Source of the DNA: Planctomycetota bacterium
Lineage (GTDB): Bacteria; Planctomycetota; PLA2; JAEUHO01
DNA length: 29,260 nucleotides
Direction: 5' to 3'
Assembly (NCBI GenBank): GCA_026647295.1
Contig: JAPKHB010000006.1
Span: 1 to 29,260, forward strand
Shown: positions 7,798 through 14,876 of the stretch, in pieces
How positions within the stretch are numbered: the first letter of the stretch is position 1
Layout: each line of letters begins with the position of its first letter
Position numbers and translations under genes: made by a program
Notes under the pieces: model-generated
The model's database searches: none
What the model was told of the DNA's origin: nothing
The model's input: the letters and a program-made list of their open reading frames with translations, nothing else

Positions 7798-7984
7798 GAT
7801 CGGTGTCCTTTCTGCCGGGCACCCGCCCGGCTACGTTGGGATCAGGGCGTCACGGGGCGCATCAATCCACTGCTTTCCGGCCCGAATCCCGTCCCCCCGG
7901 AGAGGGGCCAGATGTTGCGGAATCCGGGCCGCTAGCGTGATGTCAGGGGCGCGAGGTCGGCGCCGCAGGTGGGCCACGGGCGGG
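7798..7984. promoter_or_regulatory. Gap inside the leftward operon, with leader hairpin
   Basis: The only break in the 4-nt-overlap gene train. It contains a perfect 7-bp hairpin, GCCGGGC-ACCC-GCCCGGC (7814-7831), placed on the minus strand directly before the ribosome binding site of the 7797 gene. The rest shows no gene and no clear promoter. Confidence 0.35.
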
Positions 7985-8302
7985 TCACTTCGCCCGCTGC
8001 CGCTCGGGCCGTTGGCGCGCGCTGCTCTCCTGCTCACGCAGCGCCCGCTCGCCGGCGCGGCAGAGGAAGCAGTTGAGCGCCGCACCGTCGGCGAAGGTGA
8101 CGCCCCCGCACATGAGGCAGGGCGGGAGCGGACGCCCTTCGCGTGCCGCCGCCCGCCGCGACTCGTAGCGCTCCCAGCCGTGGGGCGGGACGTAGACGCG
8201 GCCGGCGGCGGAGGCCTCGCGCTGGCGCGTGAGGAATCGCTCCGCCTCCTCCGGCGTGTAGCCCTCGGGCACGGACAGCGTGGGGTAGGAATCCGGGTTC
8301 AT
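7985..8302 (-). CDS. Hypothetical zinc-ribbon-like protein
   Basis: 105 aa. The N-terminal half contains a YTPEEAERFLTRQREA helix and a VPPHGWERYE segment. The C-terminal half has two CxxC knuckles (CLMC ... CFLC, about 78-96) spaced as a small zinc ribbon. A highly charged tail ends the protein. Probably a nucleic-acid- or protein-binding accessory factor, by analogy only. The ATG overlaps by 4 nt (ATGA) with the upstream gene stop. Confidence 0.62.
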   Translation of the reverse strand: MNPDSYPTLSVPEGYTPEEAERFLTRQREASAAGRVYVPPHGWERYESRRAAAREGRPLPPCLMCGGVTFADGAALNCFLCRAGERALREQESSARQRPERQRAK

Positions 8303-8490
8303 GGGAGTCTCCAGTTGGGTTGGGTCAAGGAGGCGACCGGGGCCACCCAGAGCCCCAAGCGCCAGAGTTCGCGTTGCGCCACTCGCAGCAGCGCTTCGTC
8401 ACCCGTGGCCATGGCGCGCAGCACCTGGCCAAACCACGCGCGGCGCTGTTCCGCGACCGGGTACTTCGCGGGGACCGGCGTGCGGGTCAT
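8299..8490 (-). CDS. Hypothetical small protein
   Basis: 63 aa, family not recognised. Helical pieces EQRRAWFGQVLRAMATG and LLRVAQRELWRLGLW. The ATG at 8490 gives the ATGA overlap with the upstream gene; the longer open frame further upstream is unlikely. Belongs to the leftward operon. Confidence 0.55.
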   Translation of the reverse strand: MTRTPVPAKYPVAEQRRAWFGQVLRAMATGDEALLRVAQRELWRLGLWVAPVASLTQPNWRLP

Positions 8491-8729
8491 CGGTCCGCCC
8501 ACCCCTCGCCGGCCACGCACACGGACTCGGGCGGCGACGCAAGCCACGCGCGCAGCTCGGCCACCACCGCCTCCCGGCCCCGGCGCCGAACGAGGCGCTC
8601 GAGGAACGGCGCGAGCGGCCCACCGTCGAGCGGGTCGCGGCTCTGCACGGGCGACAGGGCGCAGGTCGGCGCGGCCAAGTCGGTACGACCGGCCCAGGCG
8701 TTCATGTCGGGGTCGCGCCGTCCGCTCAC
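8487..8729 (-). CDS. Hypothetical small protein
   Basis: 80 aa from GTG 8729, which forms a GTGA overlap with the HTH gene; ATG 8705 would give 72 aa. The middle reads PLAPFLERLVRRRGREAVVAEL, a likely amphipathic helix pair. No known motif. Confidence 0.52.
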   Translation of the reverse strand: MSGRRDPDMNAWAGRTDLAAPTCALSPVQSRDPLDGGPLAPFLERLVRRRGREAVVAELRAWLASPPESVCVAGEGWADR

Positions 8730-8908
8730 CGGCCCGCCTCAGCGATCCAGCGGGCCAACTCGACGGGATCGACGCGCACCACGCGCCGGCTCAACCGCAC
8801 GACCTTGAGCCGCCCCGAGGCGACCCAGGCCTGGACCGTGCGGTAGCTCACGCCCAGGCGCTCGGCGACCTCGGCGAGGCGCAGGAGGCGGGGGGCGTCG
8901 GGCTTCAC
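8726..8908 (-). CDS. Excisionase-like helix-turn-helix protein
   Basis: 60 aa, essentially one winged-HTH of the MerR/excisionase (HTH_17) kind. Helix LLRLAEVAERLGVS, turn, recognition helix YRTVQAWVASGRL, then wing residues KVVRLSRRVVRVDP and a final helix ELARWIAEAG. Such proteins act as recombination directionality factors or small regulators in integrative elements. GTG start overlaps the helicase stop by 4 nt. With the integrase in the same operon, an excision role is the natural guess. A second similar protein is at 12454-12657, so which one is Xis is open. Confidence 0.78.
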   Translation of the reverse strand: MKPDAPRLLRLAEVAERLGVSYRTVQAWVASGRLKVVRLSRRVVRVDPVELARWIAEAGR

Positions 8909-11058
8909 GACGCCCCCTCCGCCCGGATCGCGGTACGCCCGGCCACATCCAGTGGATCGACGATGATCGCTTGGCCGTCACCGGGCGAGTGCTCCTCAGC
9001 GCACGCCGCGTGGGTCGATGCCGTCGCCGAATGTCGTGGCTTCGCGGCATGTCCATTGGCCGGCAGCGCTTCGGCCAGATCCTCTGCCTTGACGAGCGCG
9101 TCGGCCGCGACCGTGGCGTCACCGCGCAGCAGGAGGACGAATGTGCGCCCGCGGCGGTCGCGGCCGATGAACTGGATCACCGTGGCCACGCGGTCCGCAT
9201 CCTGGATCAGCGCGGCGAGGCGGTCCTCGGGCTCCTTCGTCTTTCGCTCGACGAGTTCGCCAAGGTATCGAAGGGGGACACCACGGCCCTTGTAGATCTG
9301 CCATCGCCACGGGCGCTCCAACCGGTCCAGCCCGTCCGTCGAGCCTGTGAGTTGGAGGTAGACCGAGCGCAGCGCATGCGCCTCCCGCGTACACGAGTCC
9401 TCGTCCCTCGCGTAGCGCCCCAGAACGACGAACACCCGGGCTCTTTCGTCGGCGTCCCAGCCCCGCTCGTTCTTCGGCGTCACGAATCGCACGCGGCGCA
9501 GCTCGTAGTAGCGCCTAGCCTCGGCCTCAAGCAGCGGGACGAGGGCCTTGCGACACAGGACGTAGCCGTGACGTCCGGCGACGAAGGCCGCGATCCGTGC
9601 CACCGCCCTGCGGCCCAAGTCGGTGAGCGTCCCCCCGTCGGCGTGGCGTACGCGGAGTTGGGTGAGGGTGTGGAGGGTGGTCAGGACCTGGATCACGCGC
9701 CGGCCCTGGTCGTAGCGGATCGTCTCACGCTCCACGTCGAGGATCGGACCGATCGCGGGGTGGAGCGTCGCGTCCAGGAGCAGGAGGGGGCGTTGGCGAA
9801 GACGACGGATCGTGCGCACAGAGAATCGCTGGATGTGGAGGCGGTGCGGCTGTACCCGGTGCCGTGTGCGGACCACGCGTACGGTGGCAGCGCGCGCACT
9901 CTGGCCGAGCGTGAGGTCGGCACGGAGCGCCGTGAGGAGGCGTCCGAAGACCTGCCGCGGCGTGTGGTCGGACCTGTGCAACTCCCAGGGCGCGGGCACG
10001 CGCTCGTCGGGCGCCGCCATGGACACCCCCCGGACCTTCCAGCGGCGCTTGGGCATGGCATCCTGAAGGAGACGTGCCCCCTCCGCCGTCGCATAGCCTT
10101 CGCAGGCCTCCGGGAGGAGCGAGACGAGCGGGGCCGGCGGTGCCGAGCCGTGCCCCTTCAGGGCGGCCTCCACAGCCCGGAGGAGGGGGAGGATGGCTTC
10201 CCGCGCGCGCAGCGTCGACGGGAGCGTCCTCCCCCGGGAGCGGGCCTTCGCCACCGCGCTCTCGATGGAGCGGACGGCGCGGCGCAGGTCCGAAGGCAGG
10301 ATCCAGACCTCTTCCATGAGGCCTGGCATCACGTCCTCGTCGCAGACGACCGCGCCGACGCGCCGCCAGAACTTCTCGGAGATCGAGATGAGGCGCTGGA
10401 CCGTGGTGACGATCACGTGCGCCTCGAGGGCGCGCTGGGTGTCCCCGAGGTAGCCGTGCAGGCGGCACGCCTCCCGGAAGGGACAGGCGCCGGCGCAGAC
10501 CTCCAGGGCGACCCGACGGCCTCGCGACCCGCTGCGACGCGCCCATCGCGTCGCCTTGCACCCGAAGCGCGTCTTGGACCAGTCCTCACCGAGGCCGGGG
10601 TCCACGGGCTGACGCCCGAGGAGGTCGGTGATGGAGGCAGGATCGCCCCCCCGGGCGGCGACGCGCTCCCGGGTCAGCGCCACCACGTCCCGCACGCGAT
10701 CGAGCGAGTGGACGACGACCAGGATCGCGCCCTTGACCCCGATCCCGCCAACGACGTGGCGCGCGCACCGGTCGAGCGCCGCGTGGGTCTTCCCCGTACC
10801 GGTGTCCGCCTGGACGGCCAGCCGCGGACGCTTCGCCGGCCAGGAGGCGACGAGGCCCCCCAGCAGATCCCGCGCCCGGTCCATGGGCCCCGTCGCGACC
10901 TCCTCCGTGGCCTCGATCGGGTCGCGAATCGCCGGGCGGATGGGCTTCTTTCCCATCGCCACGCACGGCGGCTCGCCAGGCCGGATCGGCCCCCATCGGG
11001 AGAGCCGCAGCCAGCGCGAGCGCACTCGATCGGCCAGGTCACGTAACGGGCGCCGCAT
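8905..11058 (-). CDS. Superfamily 2 helicase with XPD/DinG-like cysteine cluster
   Basis: 717 aa, probable DNA helicase for replication of the element. Walker A ADTGTGKT at about 84-91; Walker B/DEAD-type box VVCDEDV around 238-243; motif VI-like QFIGRDRRGR near the C-terminus. Cys167, Cys188, Cys192 and Cys198 lie between Walker A and B, the place where XPD/Rad3/DinG helicases hold a 4Fe-4S cluster, so a metal or Fe-S domain is likely. Start ATG 11058 follows GGGAGGGGG and overlaps the primase-like gene by 20 nt, suggesting translational coupling. The C-terminal tail (about 665-717) looks unstructured. Helicase plus primase would give the element its own fork proteins. Precise subfamily not settled. 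Confidence 0.78.
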   Translation of the reverse strand: MRRPLRDLADRVRSRWLRLSRWGPIRPGEPPCVAMGKKPIRPAIRDPIEATEEVATGPMDRARDLLGGLVASWPAKRPRLAVQADTGTGKTHAALDRCARHVVGGIGVKGAILVVVHSLDRVRDVVALTRERVAARGGDPASITDLLGRQPVDPGLGEDWSKTRFGCKATRWARRSGSRGRRVALEVCAGACPFREACRLHGYLGDTQRALEAHVIVTTVQRLISISEKFWRRVGAVVCDEDVMPGLMEEVWILPSDLRRAVRSIESAVAKARSRGRTLPSTLRAREAILPLLRAVEAALKGHGSAPPAPLVSLLPEACEGYATAEGARLLQDAMPKRRWKVRGVSMAAPDERVPAPWELHRSDHTPRQVFGRLLTALRADLTLGQSARAATVRVVRTRHRVQPHRLHIQRFSVRTIRRLRQRPLLLLDATLHPAIGPILDVERETIRYDQGRRVIQVLTTLHTLTQLRVRHADGGTLTDLGRRAVARIAAFVAGRHGYVLCRKALVPLLEAEARRYYELRRVRFVTPKNERGWDADERARVFVVLGRYARDEDSCTREAHALRSVYLQLTGSTDGLDRLERPWRWQIYKGRGVPLRYLGELVERKTKEPEDRLAALIQDADRVATVIQFIGRDRRGRTFVLLLRGDATVAADALVKAEDLAEALPANGHAAKPRHSATASTHAACAEEHSPGDGQAIIVDPLDVAGRTAIRAEGAS

Positions 11059-12226
11059 GGTCCCCCTCCCACTGGTCGAGTGCGGCTCCGAGGTAGCGGG
11101 CGAAGCCGGCGCGGTCCACGAGGTGGACCCGTGCGCCCGCTACGATCGCGTCGTCGATCCCCTTGGGCCTTGCTGCTCCTTCCGTGTCTACGCCTGCCGC
11201 CCAGGCGACGAACCCGGCTTCCCGCCCGGTCGCCCGCTGGACCTCCAGTGCCAGATCGAGGCAGTGGACTGCGATGTCCGGGCGCGAGGTCCATGCTTCG
11301 GCGTCGAAGGCCACGTAGAGGGGGGCATCGGCGGCGAGCGCCTGCTTGATCTCGATCGCCCGCCGCCAGGATCCGGTCGCCGTGACGCCCGGGAAAGCAA
11401 CCGCAACGACGCCCAGGGCGTGGGCCGCGACCTCCGCCTTCATCCATCCCTCGGTCAGGATCCAGGGCGCCGTCCCGATCCGATCCCGCTCGACCCCGAA
11501 GGCGACGTGCAGGAGAGGCCGCGTGCGCCCCGGACTCGCGAGGTAGCGACGCTCCGCCCGCCTGCCCATGTAGGCCCGGAGCGCCACCGTCCGCCCCTCG
11601 TCGTCACGCCAGGGCTCGAAGTACACGGCGCGGTCGCGTCGGGCTAGGACGGTGTGACCCCCGCCCCGACGAGCCGCCAGTTCGGGGACGCGGCGGAGGA
11701 TCTCCGGAGGCGCCACCTCGCGGAGGGCCTCGGCGATCTGGCGGCGCACTCGCGCACGAGCCTCGTCGTCCGTGGGGAGCCCGCCCAGGAGGGGCGCCAT
11801 CCGCTGGTGCAGCTCGGGCCCGATGCCGCGGTCGCGCTCGAGGACGATCCTCCGTTGGCCTGCCGTCATCGGGAGGTGGCGCGCGAAGACGTCGTAGATC
11901 GCGGCCAGCGCCTCGGCGTCCGTCACCATGTCCAGTGCCTGCGTCTTCCCCCTCGGGGCAGGAGGAGGGCGCCAGCGCCCCATGGCCCATGCGCCATCCA
12001 GGCCGAAGCGGGCCCGCAGCCCACGCCAGTCGTCGCAGGCCCAGCAGCCCACCCTCGGCCGCCCCTCCGCGCTGACCGTGGCCCAGGCGCCCGTACTGCT
12101 CCCGCACAGGGGGCAGGCTCCGCGCGCGAGGTTGCCCCGGACCTCCCATCCTGCACGGCCTGCCAGGTCGGCCACCGTGCCGTCGCGGGCCACCTCCGGG
12201 CAGTGCGCAGGGCCGAACGCCGCCAT
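11039..12226 (-). CDS. Primase-like protein: zinc finger plus DUF3854/Toprim-like domain
   Basis: 395 aa, probable primase-like replication protein. N-terminal zinc finger CPLC-x19-CWAC (Cys38, Cys41, Cys61, Cys64) is like the CHC2-type finger of DNA primases. A helical middle follows. The Toprim-like region holds Glu259 in WILTEGWMKAEVAA, the AVAFPGVTATGSW loop and Asp308 in LYVAFDAE, then KGIDDAIVAG near 362. Glu in the first strand, Asp in the second and the GIDD motif match the DUF3854 domain found in plasmid, phage and ICE primases. Start ATG after GGGAGGGG. Just upstream is a nested inverted repeat (12274-12354) that could be the replication origin. Enzymatic priming is inferred. Confidence 0.8.
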   Translation of the reverse strand: MAAFGPAHCPEVARDGTVADLAGRAGWEVRGNLARGACPLCGSSTGAWATVSAEGRPRVGCWACDDWRGLRARFGLDGAWAMGRWRPPPAPRGKTQALDMVTDAEALAAIYDVFARHLPMTAGQRRIVLERDRGIGPELHQRMAPLLGGLPTDDEARARVRRQIAEALREVAPPEILRRVPELAARRGGGHTVLARRDRAVYFEPWRDDEGRTVALRAYMGRRAERRYLASPGRTRPLLHVAFGVERDRIGTAPWILTEGWMKAEVAAHALGVVAVAFPGVTATGSWRRAIEIKQALAADAPLYVAFDAEAWTSRPDIAVHCLDLALEVQRATGREAGFVAWAAGVDTEGAARPKGIDDAIVAGARVHLVDRAGFARYLGAALDQWEGDHAAPVT

Positions 12227-12273
12227 CGACTAGGCCCCCCTCCCGCGACGCGCCTTGAGGGGGCGCGGAGCGA

Positions 12274-12354
12274 TTTGGGCAGGGGTCAAAAGCGACGTTG
12301 TAAGAGTAGGATTCCCTATATCTCTTAGCCACCGCGTTTCCGACCCTGCCCAAA
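12274..12354. repeat. Nested inverted repeats, candidate replication origin or operator
   Basis: Outer arms TTTGGGCAGGGGTC (12274-12287) and GACCCTGCCCAAA (12342-12354) are complementary except for one extra G. Inside is a second dyad, TAAGAG (12301-12306) with CTCTTA (12322-12327), flanking TAGG/CCTA, in an AT-rich patch that stands out in this GC-rich element. It sits in the 227-base gap just upstream of the primase-like gene. Origin, operator or transcript hairpin are all possible. Confidence 0.55.
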
Positions 12355-12453
12355 CATGGGCTCCAGGCTCGCCAAGCCCGATTCCATGCGGGTTGGCGGG
12401 CGATCGGAGCGCCTTCAGCACGGGGTTCGCAGAGTCCATGGCGAACTCGGGCG

Positions 12454-12657
12454 TCAGGAGCGCCGCGAGGCGACGTAGGCCTCAAGGTCGCGCAGGTCGA
12501 TGGCGACGCGCCGGGGGCTGGGGCGCACGACCGGGAGCCTCCCGGCGGCGATGAGGGCCTTCACCGTCCGCACCCCGATCGTGAGGAAGCGGGCGGCCTC
12601 GGGGAGGGTGAGGAGGCGGCGTTCGACCGCCCCTTGCTCAGTGGGGCCTGCAGGCAT
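12454..12657 (-). CDS. Small HTH (excisionase/MerR-type) DNA-binding protein
   Basis: 67 aa. After a 14-residue lead, RLLTLPEAARFLTIGVRTVK forms the helix-turn-helix, ALIAAGRLPVVRPSPRRVAI the recognition helix end and wing, and LRDLEAYVASRR a closing helix. ATG is preceded by a textbook GGAGG 7 bases upstream. The gene lies between two palindrome clusters (12274-12354 and 12717-12754), natural binding sites for it. It could be the master repressor/activator of the replication genes or the excisionase; it is a paralogue in fold of the 8726-8908 protein. Confidence 0.76.
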   Translation of the reverse strand: MPAGPTEQGAVERRLLTLPEAARFLTIGVRTVKALIAAGRLPVVRPSPRRVAIDLRDLEAYVASRRS

Positions 12658-12716
12658 CGCTGGACCTCCGGGACCACGGCCGGGAAACTCCGGTCGTGCA
12701 GAGGCCAGTCTGGGCA

Positions 12717-12754
12717 GGCCAAATAGGCCAAACGCTTGGCCGATTGGGCCTATT
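12717..12754. repeat. Overlapping palindromes and direct repeat upstream of the HTH gene
   Basis: AGGCCAAAT / AGGCCAAAC form a 9-bp tandem pair (12716-12733). GGCCAA-ACGC-TTGGCC makes a perfect 6-bp hairpin (12726-12741). AATAGGCC (12722-12729) also pairs with GGCCTATT (12747-12754), so two structures compete. The block begins at the stop codon of the 12750-13595 gene and precedes the HTH gene: operator, attenuator or terminator. Confidence 0.5.
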
Positions 12755-13595
12755 CGGCGGGCGAGGTCTTCCCGGGGGCCAGCCTCCTCTCAAAGTGGCG
12801 ACGGAGACGCTCGGTCACCGTGACGGGGGCGGAAAGCGTGTACTTGTCTGCGCTACGCGTGATCGTGAGCCCCTGGTTCGTCCCGTGCTCCAGCGCGCGG
12901 CGCAGATCCTCCAGCGCGTCGGCGTGGATGTGCGGGAGCCGTCCGCCCGTTGCCAGCGCGACGAGGAACCCTGCGCCGGCGTGGCGCTTGGTCAACTGCC
13001 CCCCGCGCCCCCCGCTCGCATAGCAGAGGCGCTTCCCGTTCGCGACCAAGTGGCGGAGCCCGTCAGGGTCGAGATCGATGACGAACCGCAGCCCCTCGTC
13101 GGGAGGCGGACTCGGTGGACGAGCCGACGGATCGGGATGGGGCTGCTCATCCGTCCCTGTCCCGCGCGCCTCAGCGGCGAGCCGCAGCCGCAGGCCGATC
13201 CGCTCGATCTCGATCCGCGCCGCGGGCCAGGTGGTCGCCATCGCCGCGCACCCCCCGCCGCCGTCGGCCGCGAAGACCACGAGGAGGACCGGTCGGTTGT
13301 CGAAGCCATGGGCCTCCATCGCCAGCGCGAGCGGACGCCCAGCGGCGACGACGGCGCGCGCGGCTCTCCGCTCTTCCGAGCAGGCAGTCGCAGCGCGTTC
13401 GGCCCACTGCTCGGGGTTCTCGCCCGCGGCGCCTTCGACCTTGTAGGGCGCAAGGAGTCGCTTCACGTGCGGCGGCAGGGGGGCCGCGCTCGGGTCCTGA
13501 GCCTCGCGGTACATGCGGTCGGCCCAGATCCAGGCCCCGACGAGGCGCAGGAACTCGGCCACCTGATCGGCGGTGGGAGGTGTGGTCGGCGGCAT
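12750..13595 (-). CDS. Putative regulator/initiator with C-terminal winged-helix-like domain
   Basis: 281 aa from ATG 13595, which has AGGTG 6 bases upstream; GTG 13604 adds three residues. The N-terminal half (about 10-140) is helical with a hydrophobic strand RPVLLVVFAADGG. A Pro-rich linker (about 150-170) follows. The C-terminal part has strand FVIDLDPDGLRHLV, then LTKRHAGAGFLVALATGG, the helix LEDLRRALEHG and a final hairpin GLTITRSADKYTLS. That last order recalls the winged helix of OmpR-type and related activators, where the hairpin is the wing. First gene of the leftward replication operon, facing repeats at 13685-13957. I read it as a regulator or replication initiator; no family assigned with certainty. 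Confidence 0.55.
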   Translation of the reverse strand: MPPTTPPTADQVAEFLRLVGAWIWADRMYREAQDPSAAPLPPHVKRLLAPYKVEGAAGENPEQWAERAATACSEERRAARAVVAAGRPLALAMEAHGFDNRPVLLVVFAADGGGGCAAMATTWPAARIEIERIGLRLRLAAEARGTGTDEQPHPDPSARPPSPPPDEGLRFVIDLDPDGLRHLVANGKRLCYASGGRGGQLTKRHAGAGFLVALATGGRLPHIHADALEDLRRALEHGTNQGLTITRSADKYTLSAPVTVTERLRRHFERRLAPGKTSPAE

Positions 13596-13684
13596 CCCGG
13601 GCACCTGGGGATTCTCGGGGGCGAGGACGACACCCGGGGCAGCCAGGGGCCATCAGGGGCGAGGAGCGCGTCCGGTCTGATGGA

Positions 13685-13957
13685 CCTGACGGACAACCCC
13701 CCGAGTCCGTCAGGTGGAGGGGGGGAAGCCGGCGCCCCAAGACGCATGCCACTGCCCTTCGTTACACCCAATCTAGGGCTCGCCTGACGGACTGACGCAG
13801 TTGATGGACCCTGGGAAACACCCCATTCGCGCGCGCACGCGCGCGATGGCGCACTTCAGGAGGTCCGTCAGGTCCGTCAGGTCGATCAGCCGTTTGTCCG
13901 GAATCGAGGCGTTCGCGGGCGGCGGAGGGGCAGGAGCAATCGTGGCGCCCCGTCAGG
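13685..13957. repeat. Iteron-like 10-bp repeats CCTGACGGAC / GTCCGTCAGG
   Basis: Five exact copies: forward at 13685-13694 and 13783-13792; reverse at 13705-13714, 13863-13872 and 13872-13881 (the last two in tandem, period 9). A partial copy, CCGTCAGG, is at 13950-13957. The first two face each other as a dyad. Lies upstream of the putative regulator gene at 12750-13595, so likely binding sites for it or for a replication initiator. Confidence 0.68.
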
Positions 13958-14380
13958 CGGATGGACGTGGGGGGCTGAGCGGGGGGCCTCCCTGGCGAGT
14001 GCGCCACCAACCTGGGGGGCTCCTACGCATGGCCGGTGCCGGGCTGGCACTCTTGGTCCGGGCCGGGGGCGGGATCCGGTGTCACGGACCGAGTGAAACG
14101 TCCGCCGGGACGGCCCGACGCCCCCGACCAACCCCACCCGCCGTACCAGACCGCGCCACTGGGCATTCGCACGCCGCGCACGACGACGCCCTGCGGCCAG
14201 ACGCTGGGCGCATCCCGACGGCCCAGCCCGCGCGCTCTGGCGCGCGGGTCAGCACGACCCGCGCCACGCCCGCGCGCGTGCGCATGGGTTCGAAGCGGTC
14301 GCTGCCGCGAGCCGCCCAGCGCGCACGAGTCGGCGCAGTTGAGTTCGGATCCACCCCGTGCATCGCGTCAGTACGCGACA

Positions 14381-14457
14381 TAGAGCGCAACGGAGCGCAG
14401 TAGAGCGAAGTAGGCGCAGATGCCCATCTGGCGCCGGAATTCGCAAGAATCCGGAAT
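14381..14457. repeat. Four tandem ~10-bp degenerate units and CCGGAAT pair
   Basis: TAGAGCGCAA, CGGAGCGCAG, TAGAGCGAAG and TAGGCGCAG follow one another without gaps (14381-14419), one per helical turn. CCGGAAT then occurs twice, 17 bases apart (14434-14440, 14451-14457). The cluster abuts the promoter-like pair at 14459, so it could be an activator/repressor array or an origin iteron set. Confidence 0.5.
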
Positions 14458-14458
14458 C

Positions 14459-14486
14459 GTGACATGTCCCCCTCCCGCGCTACATT
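14459..14486 (+). promoter_or_regulatory. Possible sigma70-type promoter for the rightward operon
   Basis: GTGACA (14459-14464) matches the -35 consensus at 5 of 6 bases. TACATT (14481-14486) matches the -10 at 4 of 6, with 16 bases between. It points toward the antitoxin-like gene at 14877. Its expected start site falls at the ATG at 14493, which opens a longer frame ending at 15149. Confidence 0.38.
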
Positions 14487-14814
14487 CTCGGCATGCCGTT
14501 CCCGCCTTCGAGTTCGGTTGAGCGCGTGCGCGCGAGGCGCAACCGCTCAATGCATGCGCCGCGGGATCACACCGACCCCGCGGTCGAGCCGCGGTCGAGC
14601 GTGCCCGCGCGCAACCGCCGCTCGTCGCGCGGGCCGCGCCTGGGCGCCGCAAGGCGTGCACGGACGGGCCAGGCGGTGCGCCGGGGGGGATGGGGGGGAC
14701 CTCCATCTCTAGGGGCTCGGCGCCCCGAGCGCGCGGGGGGGCGTGTCTCTTTTTTCACGGGTTTTGGGACCCGCTCAAAACCGCCCGGAGAGGCCGGATT
14801 CTTCGGCCGAAAGC

Positions 14815-14844
14815 GCCCGGGCACCCAAGCCCAGGTGCCCGGGC
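14815..14844. repeat. 11-bp perfect inverted repeat before the antitoxin-like gene
   Basis: GCCCGGGCACC (14815-14825) and GGTGCCCGGGC (14834-14844) with an 8-base loop end 32 bases before the GTG start at 14877. Phd/YefM antitoxins usually bind palindromes ahead of their own genes, so an operator is likely; an RNA hairpin is the alternative. There is no T run, so it is not a standard terminator. Confidence 0.5.
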
Positions 14845-14876
14845 CAAGGGCCCGGACCCGGGAAGCGGAGGCCGCC

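Larger units (their letters stand above)
13605..14876. other. 1.27-kb divergent control region, repeat-rich, no convincing gene
   Basis: Separates the leftward replication/integration operon from the rightward ParB-MTase/terminase operon. Open frames in it are Arg/Pro/Ala-rich without ribosome binding sites and look like GC by-products. It holds decamer repeats (13685-13957), an 18-nt alternating purine-pyrimidine run (13828-13845), a perfect 9-bp hairpin CCCGCGCGC-TCTG-GCGCGCGGG (14227-14248), 10-bp tandem units (14381-14419), a promoter-like pair (14459-14486), an 11-bp tandem duplication (14579-14600) and a strong dyad (14815-14844). Confidence 0.6.

Noticed and set aside
6388..7935. 515-aa forward open frame across the small leftward genes
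   Set aside because: Shadow of GC-rich codons. The minus-strand genes with 4-nt overlaps and DUF2924/DUF5049 patterns explain this DNA.
8971..11046. 691-aa forward open frame
   Set aside because: Antisense of the helicase gene, which has Walker motifs and a Cys cluster; the forward frame has none.
13685..13957. Repeat cluster considered as a CRISPR array
   Set aside because: Units are only 10 bp, irregularly spaced and in both orientations, and no cas genes are present.
14493..14876. Upstream extension of the Phd-like gene to ATG 14493
   Set aside because: The added 128 residues are low-complexity Arg/Pro/Gly, and a good ribosome site lies right before GTG 14877. A promoter-like pair near 14459 keeps a small doubt.
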